Below, in pieces: positions 27,301-37,800 of a stretch of DNA of 64,000 nucleotides; position 1 is the stretch's first letter; every line of letters starts with the position of its first letter. The DNA is from Sipunculus nudus (lineage: Eukaryota > Annelida > Sipuncula > Golfingiida > Sipunculidae), in NCBI GenBank assembly GCA_026874595.1, contig CM049309.1, positions 30,135,033-30,199,032 on the forward strand, in the 5' to 3' direction. The translations under genes were made by a program, and so were the position numbers. The notes below the pieces were generated by a model. It had not been told where the DNA came from, ran no database searches, and worked only from the letters and a program-made list of their open reading frames with translations.

Positions 27301-30300
27301 ATATTTCATGAAACCAATGACTTTAGAAGTATTGCATTCTTTGCCTGAATTGTGAAGGTCAGAACATATGAATACTTCTGTGATGATTACTTATCTGATG
27401 TTTCAGTGTTGTTTTCCAAAGTGCTGATTGATACTGTACCGAGTGGCAGTCTGAGGAGCTGGGCTTCGTGTAACAGAGGTTGTTTCACACTAGTCACGTA
27501 AGTTTGCTAATTATCATACAAGACAGACAATTGATGAAAACTGTTGATGTATTGATATAAAAGTAGAAAGTAAAATGAGATGACAGAAGTAAAATGTCAT
27601 TGTATCAGAATCACCCAAGTTGAACATCCGGCCTGTGTAGAAGTTACAATAAGCTTGAACATTCTAGAAGCTCAGGTGAATCATTGTATCCACCAATATA
27701 AAGTTTTCAGCTGGTTGTGCCATAAAGAAATTTGATCTGCCTATTAATCTTAAAGAACATTGACTGCTGCAGAACTAGAAGACTGGTGGTGCTACCTACA
27801 ATATCAATGTTTTTAAGCATATTTTTGCTGTAGCTGTGACCTGGAGATGTTGCAGACTTATGTTATTTGTATGCTGAAATAAGCTTCCTTTGACACCATC
27901 TGTGATTCCTTTCTGCATTTCATAAAGTAAATTAATACTTCAAGTGCAAGTCAGGAGATATCACACTATACATATCATGGTTACCAAGTCAGAAGATATA
28001 AACACTTTAATTTACATATCATGGTTACCAAGTCAGAAGATATCAACACTTTACTTTACATATCATGGTTACCAAGTCAGAAGATATCAACACTTTACAT
28101 ATCATGGTTACCATTTTTACCAAAGATAATCAGCTACTGTAGATTATCCTCATCCCCACTAAGAAACACAGTTTTGGTGGAAAAACCAATAACCCTGTGT
28201 ATTATACGCACCCCGTTTCTGGCCTAAATTTGTGGATGAAGAATATTGTATTTCTGATAGTCATTGGAAAATTTACCAGTTCCTCGTAATGAACTTTTGA
28301 GAATGACAGGTCTGACCGACTTAACAAAATTTCTTTGATCTGGCACAGCTATCACATCATTACATCTGTAATCATAGCAAAGGGTCTGTGCTCCTTAAGG
28401 TGTTAAGTGTTAAAGAATGTGAGCTCAATCAGACCCGAACTGAATTGTTTTATGTAAGATATAAGTTAAGGTGCCCAGAGAACGTCTGACAGTTCTGCTG
28501 CCCGTGAGCGTCACCTGTACCATTGACTGTATTTGTGTGGTATACATATCAAGGATCTTTTAAGCTGTAGGGAGAGCCCATGGGATAATGGGAGCTAGGG
28601 CTGGACGTGGCCACGATCATGAAACTGATCAGTTGACCATGACACTGTCACCAGTAGCTAATTAGAGCCAAGGAAACAATCACCTTTAGACCGATATTCC
28701 TCACTTGGGTCAAGTTTCTTTGAAAGTATTTAGTGTGTCATGGGTCATTTTTCCATGAAAGAAATCCAAGGTTCCTTAGGCCAAAATAAAAAAAAGGTAT
28801 GGTTCTCAGGCACTTTTTTTCAGAAATCAATGCGGGCGGGCGCTTTTTTTATTTTAAATTTTTTGGTATGTTTCGATAAAAATGTCAAATGATAAGGAAA
28901 AAGCATGAAAATAACAGTTTTATTTTGCTAAATAAGTAAAAGCACTACAAAACAAAGGGAATTGTATGGTTTTATCTTCTTGAAAGAAATGTCGGAGCGG
29001 CTGCAGCTCAAAATTGGAAAGTTTTTATTAGCTCAGCTGACTTTCAGTCATGCTGGGCTATAGCGATGGGTCTTTGTCCGGCGTCCTTCCGTCTGTCCGT
29101 CCGGCCGTCCGGCCATCCGTCCGTTAGCAGGGCACAAATCGTAACCATTCTAAAAAGATCTCCTTGCAAACCTGAAATTAGGGTCACTGCGACCTATATT
29201 CTCGAAGTTATGGGGTGTGTTTGCACCCCCCAGAAATAATTCTTTTAGCCAAAATTTTCATCCCAAACCTTCCATCTTTCACATACAGCTCACCTACCAA
29301 CAGGGGAAGAACCATAATTATTTTTAGGTCACTAGGTCAAAGGTCAAGGTCACAGAACCAACTTCTTTGAAAAGCCTCAGGATGCATTTTAAGCCAAACC
29401 TTTCATCCCAATTCTTTGATCTTTCACATATAACTCACCTACTAAGTGGGAGAAGAATCCTATAGATGTTGAGGTCACAAGGTCAAAGGTCAGGGTCACA
29501 GGATCCACTTCTTTGAAAAGGTTGTGGACACATTTCAAGCTAGACCTTTCATTCCAAACCTTTCAGCACTGATATTGCTTCTCTGCCAACAGGGGAAAAG
29601 ACCTGTTGATTTTGAGGTCAAAGGTCAAGTTCACAGCACCCTCTTCTTGCGTGGAGTCATTTTCAGCAAACTTTTCAATCTATACTTTCCATCTGTCATA
29701 TACGGCTTACCTACCAATAGGAGAAGAAACCTATTGATGTTGAGTTCAAAAGGTCAAAGGTCAAGGTCACAATATTGTTCTAAATGCTTGTGAACATATT
29801 TCAAGTGAAACTGTTAAACCCAAACCTTCAGTCTTTCACATATGCCACATCTATGCATCACTCAATGTGATTCAAACTTCATATTTATGGGTCTTTTTGC
29901 ATGAAGAAATAACTAATTGATTTTGAGGTCAGCTGGTCAGGAGGTTAAAGGTTGCAGGTCTAAGTTATTCACTCATTGGTTGCCAAGTAATTACACCCGG
30001 CCAGATGTAATTGGTTAGTAGTAACCCATCATTTAGAAAGAATCCAGTTCATATGTGGGCAAAAGGCCAAGGTCATAGGTCAGGTCAACTTATTTTGTAG
30101 ACCATCTCTATTTTTCTTGTATATATAAGCTTGCACTCCAGCTGGTACATCTCACCGTGTGGCTGTAATTGTGAGTGACACTGGTGACATATGACTCCCT
30201 TTTGTATCAGCTCATGGAGTGATAAGGATATATCATTAGTGCATAACAAAAACACTGTTGCCGGAATGCTTTGGCCAGGCATTAAGACTATGAGAGTTAA

Positions 30301-33300
30301 GTGTTAAGTTTAGCTACTGATTTATAAAATGATGGGAACATTTTGCAGTTTATATCATGGAATCATAGCAATAAATTAGTTTTCTAGATATCTGAATATT
30401 ATTATACAAATCATCAGATATACCAGCAAGTGTTTGTTCTGATAATATGTGGGTCTGTACCTGGATTTAGGATGGCTTTATTTGATTACAAGACTCTTAG
30501 TGATGCTTTCTGCATTTCTTTTCTTTTAAGTTTTGCAGTTTACCTACCCTGCTGACCCCATTGAATAGCAAGCTGATAATTAAAACAAATTGGACTTGCA
30601 CTTTTTACATTTGCATGTTCATAAATCTGATATGAGAGCCCTCCAACCTGATCATGCCTTTTGAATTGTTTTGGACATTCATAACTGTTACATTCTTTGA
30701 AGCAATCGCTACAAGTTTAGTGTCTTCTTGGAGCATGTGTGACTTGTCAGAAAACCATTATGTCTGCCAGGTAGCCATTTTAGAAATCCTTTTGCCAGGA
30801 CAGTTTCTGTGATTTTTTTTATGATGTTTGGTCCCTTTTAGAGGATGTTTGTTGTTCAATTTCCGACCTGTCAGAAAACCAATATGGCCACCAGGACGCC
30901 ATCTTTAAATTCCTTTAGAACATATTATCTCAAATATATTAAAGTGAATGCAGTGGGATGTATATTAATGTAATCTTGCATTGGGTCAAAGATTTCTTAA
31001 TAAATATGACCATCATTTATGAAAGCTCAGTACAGTTGGCTTGTATTGAATAAAAATTAATATGGAAGCACCCGTTTCACAATAATTCTTGCATGGATTT
31101 CCTTGATCTTTTGCTATATTTTGATCTTATATGTGGCCTGTGTGGTATTCCTTTTGAGACTGACAGGTATCGAGCAAGCTGTGGGATTAGTTCCTGATAG
31201 CTCAACAACCATACATTTTGCCCCAGACCATCATTCACTATGTTTTAACCAGACATATATGATAAGAATTTATGGCAATGTAGAAAGTTTAAACAAAATT
31301 GGCATATAGGTTCTGCAACAATTTTACTAGAAGTTGTGAATTGCAGCCCATGATGTCGCAGGTCATGCTTGGCAGCTGAGCGTCATGACCCATGGGTCAC
31401 TTGTTGAAAATCAAAATAAAAATTTTTGATGCGGGGGTTTAAAATTGGTGCGGGCGGTGCCTGAGAACCATACTTTTAATTTTTTTTGGCCTTATGACTC
31501 TCACTTTTAGCACATATAGCGTCGCTACCAACTAACAATGATGTCAAATGATGTCAACAAGCAGTGCCGTTATGCATATTCATATTGCATATATGCATAT
31601 CATTAGTTCTCTCGGATTACAAGCAATATCAAAAGTATTTGGAAATGAATGCAATAAATAAGATCAAACTTGATGTTATCTAATTGAAAATTAAACCAAT
31701 ACTGACAATTTAAAAAAAAAATTCCTTTATTATTGCTCACCACCAGCCGATAGTTTGGTGGTCTTATGCCCTTCCCAAAGATGTTCAGTGCATCAGAAAA
31801 TATTTAGGAAATTATACCTCAATGTATAATATACGCAAAGGTTTTTAATTTCAAATTTATGACGAAAAAATGTGGATTATTTGCGGGGGAAATCGTAACT
31901 ATTCCTCAGACTAAGGGGGAATTGTAGGAGTATAAAGTGAAATATTTAACCATCCCGCTGTTATCTGGTTTGCTGTCCCAACATTTGTTAACAGGGCACA
32001 AATCAAACTGTCATAGTTTCAGACCTGAAATTTCGAATACAGTTGAAGGCAAAAAGTATTACCATACCTGAAAATAAGTCGTCGTGACCTCATTTAGATA
32101 TTCTTGTATGATATTAAGCATATTTCATAATGAAAATTTATTGCAATTATTCAAGATTGACTCATTTTAAAACCTTTGTCAATTTTGTTAAAATTATATT
32201 TTTGCATGTAGGTTTTCCAATATATATTTTAAATTCATGCAGGTTATTATGCCAGTATTGCATTATTAGCTCTACCAGCCAAGGTGGCAGGGGTTAGGCT
32301 GCCTTTCCATACATGCAGATTTTTGTCCATGCAGTCTAGTGCCGTCCCTATTTGTGGAGAGCCCCTTTCCAATTATGCGGTTCTTCATATGCAATTATAA
32401 TAATAATTTCTTAACTTTGGTGTAATGTTTAATTCAGTAATCAGTTTAAACATTTATACTCATGAGGCAAGGCTTGGAGTGGATTATAATGTAGTATCTT
32501 ACCAGCAAAACTTGCAAGGTCCTGCCACACTACCTGGAATTCGCTTCTGGGCCATATCTCAATGAGACTGGTTGTATAGTCCTTTATGCAATCTTAAAGC
32601 ACTGTCAGCTCTATAATCTTTTCCAAAGATAATGGCACATACTGGGAACTGTTATACTGCATGTGGCATCTGCATGCAAGCCCCCCCACAAAAAATCCAA
32701 CACTGCTGGAGTTAAAAAATCTGCATGCAGCACCCGCGTGGGGGCCCCCATGTATTGAAAGGCACTCCTAGGTGATGGGCCTTGTTTGTGTGTGTTTCTG
32801 AGCCATAACTTCAAAGGTTGTGGATGGCTTTTGATGAAATTTGGTTGATGTATGGGCTGTGTGCCAAAAAAAAGGGAAAAATTTGATTTTGAATTAATAT
32901 GCTGATCTGGAATTAGATTCGTCAAAATTCACCTTTTTTGAGCCTTCTCATGTTTTTCTGTACGTAATCTCCAAAATTAAACAAATTTGCCCCAAGTTTA
33001 ATCATTTCATGGACGGGAGGGTACCTTAAACATTCTTGAGCTTTGTAATTGAAGTATTCTCATTGTCATGGTGACATATAGGTGTCACAGAATTCAAGGC
33101 TGCCTAATATCTAAACAGCTTTTTTTTTGTTCAAATTTGGCAAAACTATTCCTCGACATATTTGCTATAATGTACATGCCAGAAATTAGGTCAGTATTTT
33201 GTAATTTGGGAAAGAGAGCCTTTTCTAAGCATATAATGATATTTGTTAGAAATTAGATCAAGATTTAATAATTTTTAGCTCAGCTGACTATAAGTCAACT

Positions 33301-34838
33301 GAGCTATAGTCGTGGTCCTTTGTCCGTCGTCAATCAGTCCGTCCGGCCGTCCGGCCTTCCGTCCGTTAACAGGGCACATTTTAAAACCGTTCGACCTACG
33401 AATCCAAAATTCTGCATACCAATAGATGTCCCCAAAATCTCCTACCATACCAAAAATTGGGTCATTAGGACTTCGTTTCTTTGAGATATTAAGGAAAAAC
33501 CTCCGTTTTCCATAAAAAAAGCCATTGTTACATTCAAAGCTGCCTAATATCAAAACCACTGATCTGTTTCTGATCATATTTAGTATTCATATTTTTTCAT
33601 ACATTTTCTGTGCACATGCCAAAAATTAGGTCAGTATTGGGTATTATTTTGAAGTTATGGGCCCAAATATAATGCAGTTTCTTAAAAATCAGGAAATATA
33701 TTTGCTCACTTAACATGAGAATTGCTGAAGCTGGAGACTTTTTTTCAGGAATATAACTTTATTTAATCAAGATTCAATTGTTTACCCAAAATTAGATCTG
33801 AATTTTGCAAATTTTTCAAGTTATTAGCATAAATAAAAAATCAGTACCTTAAATTTTGTCCAACTTTGGCAATGGCACGTTTTTCCCCTGTAAGCACTGT
33901 TGATTTAATTTTCACAGCATATATACATAAGGATTTAATCTTTTTGAATCTGAAATTTTAAAGGAATTGTTTGGAAAGAGTAGCTTTTATTCAAGTTTTC
34001 ATACACCCATGTTAAGTGTTGTTTACATCTGGCCCACCTAGTAATACAGTCTTCACTTGCATTTTGTAACCCACCCCATGCAGCTTGCCTTGGCTTAGCT
34101 TGGCCACTACTAGCAGGCTTCCCCTCTGCCCTGCAATCCCAGCCCCCAGCTGGTGCATAAACTAGATGAATGTTATAATTTTCTGTATTTTATTTTTTTT
34201 TTGGCTATGCTACATTTTAGATTTTGTATTGTACCACCAGGGTTACAATGATTAAAGTGCACATTTAATTGTGTCCACAAAGTGATGTATTGCTATGAAA
34301 GTGTGGATGTTCTTCAGAGTGCTCATTAAAGATTTTAATTTGTTTGACTTATAACTCATGGTTGTATCAGTTGTTACATGATACTGGCTAAATAATCAAA
34401 ATTTATATTGCTGATACTTTATTTCAGTTCATAAAATTAAACATTCCCAACTCCAGTTTGCTCCTGGTATAATATATTGGGTGTTTTGATCCTTGGATTA
34501 ATTTTAACACATGTATTAGTTTCATAGTTGAGAATAATTTTCTTTTTTTCCTGATACCATTTAAAAAAAATAAAAATATTTAAATTTTTCCTGTTAGTGC
34601 TGTGGATTTAATTTTCACAGCATGTACACATTAGCATTTCATCTGTTAAAATCTGAAATTGAAACTAATTGATCAAAAACTGTAGATTTTATTCAAGTTT
34701 CCAGGTACCAAGTCTTCATTGTTTACATCAGGTCAGTATAAATGCAGTGTATTGGGCAGTTACATAACACCTTCAGGTCTGACCTACTGCCACTGTGAGT
34801 GTCTGGGTCAGGCTGGGTCAGGCAGTAATTACCAGAGA

Positions 34839-34879
<41 letters not shown>

Positions 34880-37800
34880 TTATTGCCTCCCTTCCTCCCT
34901 CCATCCCATTCTGTTGACAGGTACTATAAACTAGATACATAAGCTATAAATGTTGATGCAATTTAGAAATGTGAATCAACTGAAATATTCACAATCACAT
35001 GTATGTTATACTGTAAATTTATAGTAACATTCGTAAACCTGGATAAAAATTATATAATGAAAAAAAAGGAATAAATGCAAATATTGTTAATTTTTTATTG
35101 GCTCAGTAGAATCGGGAAAGAGTGATTTGCTTTGTTTCTCCATCTTTCTGTCTGTTTTAAATATTTAATGGTCATGAATAAACTTTTTTTTATAAGCACT
35201 GTTGAATTAAATTTCATATCCTGTATGTATATGCAAGGGTGTTGTAACTCTCACCATCCCCTCCTTCATCCCACTGAGGCTTTGCTCCTTGGCACTGTGA
35301 ACAATAGTTCTATGGCTATAGCATAAAATTTAATAATTAAAGAAAATATCTGCAGAGAGACAGAGGTGTTGTAACTCTGATCATAACACAACCCCCCCCC
35401 CCCCCCTCTCCATCAAGTCATTACACCTGTGGAGTGGGGACGTTATGGCAACTGTATACATATCATAAAATTGATAAAAAAGGTTTACCAAATAAATTGG
35501 ATCTCATCAGACAAATGTGTAAACTGTTGAACTGTCAACAGCTTATCAAAAATGTAACCAATGGAAAGGCATGGTCAGATCTCAAATATTATTTGCAACA
35601 TTTCCTTCAATCATATAAACCAACAATGGCCCAAATTACCTCTTCTTCTCAAACTTTATCTACATTTCATCATATTTTTAATATTTTAACCTTCTAGATG
35701 GTTCAGTAATGTTGACCATTTGTCCATAGGTACCTATGTACATGCCAGAAATTATGTCAATATTGTGTAATATGTAGATGTGAGGGTCATCAAAATAATG
35801 TACCTTGTCAAGACCGATCTAGTCAAGATATCATGTCATACAGTCACAAATTCATAAATCCCCTCATCAGCATAGTTAATCATAACCTTGTATCTGTCAA
35901 ATTGAAAGCTTGCAGTTTTCCATACACTATAGATCCTTCAACAAATAGCCTTATCATCATTATACCACTGCTTAGTATACTGTCATTGCATTCATATTTG
36001 CTCAAATAAATTGTTTTTTTTTCGACCCCTCCCAAATAAATAAAAAATAAACCACTATATTTTACTCCATATTAATCCATCAGTCAGATTATTTCATATA
36101 TCATTTACTCACATATTACATTATATTCCTTTATAAAAGCCCAACATGACCATGATATTCATAAGCTTTTTCTACTCAAAATAGTATAACAATACATTTA
36201 TAGTCCAATCATGATCAGCTGAGCGCCGGGACCCATCGGTCCCTTGTTTTAAGTTATTAACAGAAAAGTCAAATCATTAACTGAAAGGGATCTATTTCAA
36301 TGTATTATATATGTTAACTAAAGATAATTTCCAGAACCTTGGACCAGAAATCACCAGTCCCATTGCACACAGGCTGTTCATTTTGTTTATACTCATATGT
36401 GCATAACATATTTGACCTTCACTTTTAAGGTCAAATAAGCCAAAATAGATATTTTTGTGAACCCCATAACTCCTGAAGGGTCGCAAATTTTTTCTCTAAA
36501 ATTTGAGGCACTAATTATGTCAACTGAGTTCATGGAAGAGTTTGAAAACTTGTGACCTTGACCAGGGTCATCAAGGTCAAATCAGTGAAATTATTAGCAA
36601 ACCTATGAGCTTATGCGATTGTTCAATTGTTCAAGAGAGGTCTCTTATTGTAATTAAAGCCAATAAACACCTTCAGGTTCCAGAGAATACCTATTAATAG
36701 TATATGGGAAGTATCACAGTTAATATTAAGTGCCACTGGACAGGAACATGGGACACCACATTCATCTTATATGCCAAGAGTACTTTAAAAAAAAGACTTA
36801 TTAGCAGGTCATTCATTGCATGGGTATATGGTCATATATTCTTATTTAATCAAAAGAATTTGTGAGAGTGTCAAGAACTAATGTATTTATGCACTAGAAC
36901 TTCATAAATGTCAAGGTCATCTAAAAAAAAAACTTCTGTTGGAAAAAATTTAAAGAAAAAGCTGTTAAATGCAATTTTCTTTCAGGATATTTAATTAGTA
37001 ATGTATTGATTGCTTAATCAATAAAAATATTTAAAACATTATATGTGAATTTTCCTGGTGACCTTCTCCGACTATTTGCAAATACAACCCAGTTTATTTT
37101 AAGTTAATATGTCAAATATTAAGCTTGATATAAGCATTTACATACCCCTACCCCCTTATCAATGTAGCCGTGACAACCCGACTCAGTAGGCAATCGGATA
37201 ATTGAGCTGGTAAGCCTACTCGAGTCATGATACTAGTAATATGGAGGAATGTATCGCAGTGATCTTTCATTTGGTTGCATTCATATTTTGGTTAACAGGC
37301 CATAATCTCAATATTATGCTTAGAATGGTGAATAAACACAATAGTATATATGTGAGCTCGCAACCCAAACTGAAACACCGTCTCCATGGACACGGGTCAT
37401 TTCCTGTGTCGCCTGCAAGTTTCCTGCGTCCTGTAACCCGTGCGAGCCATGCTTGTGTTCATGCAGCCATAAATTCAATGAACATGCCGAGGGGTATACC
37501 GATGTGCTGGGTTAAACAGGAATTTTTCTCGTTCATATTTGGTATTATTAGAAAGTACATAAAAAATGCTAACGAATGGCTGGTTTTTGTTGATTGACAG
37601 TGTACCTGTAGCCCATGAAGCATTGTCAGAAATTACGAAAATATTTGCATCTTCATAAGGCCTTATAATGCGATCCTCAGACGTAGATGTCTTGACACTC
37701 TGGCGCCAGTAATCTGGTCATAATGCCAGAGGGTCAATTAGACGCTATTATCAATGCTACCTGTCAGGGGGTGCAATGTGTAATAACGCGGTTGTCTTTA

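Noticed and set aside
37241-37597. 118-codon plus-strand frame with a hydrophobic start ([18 protein letters not shown])
   Set aside because: No recognisable domain, no splice context, no neighbour support, and it lies inside the last PUM3 intron. The hydrophobic stretch is common by chance in AT-rich DNA.
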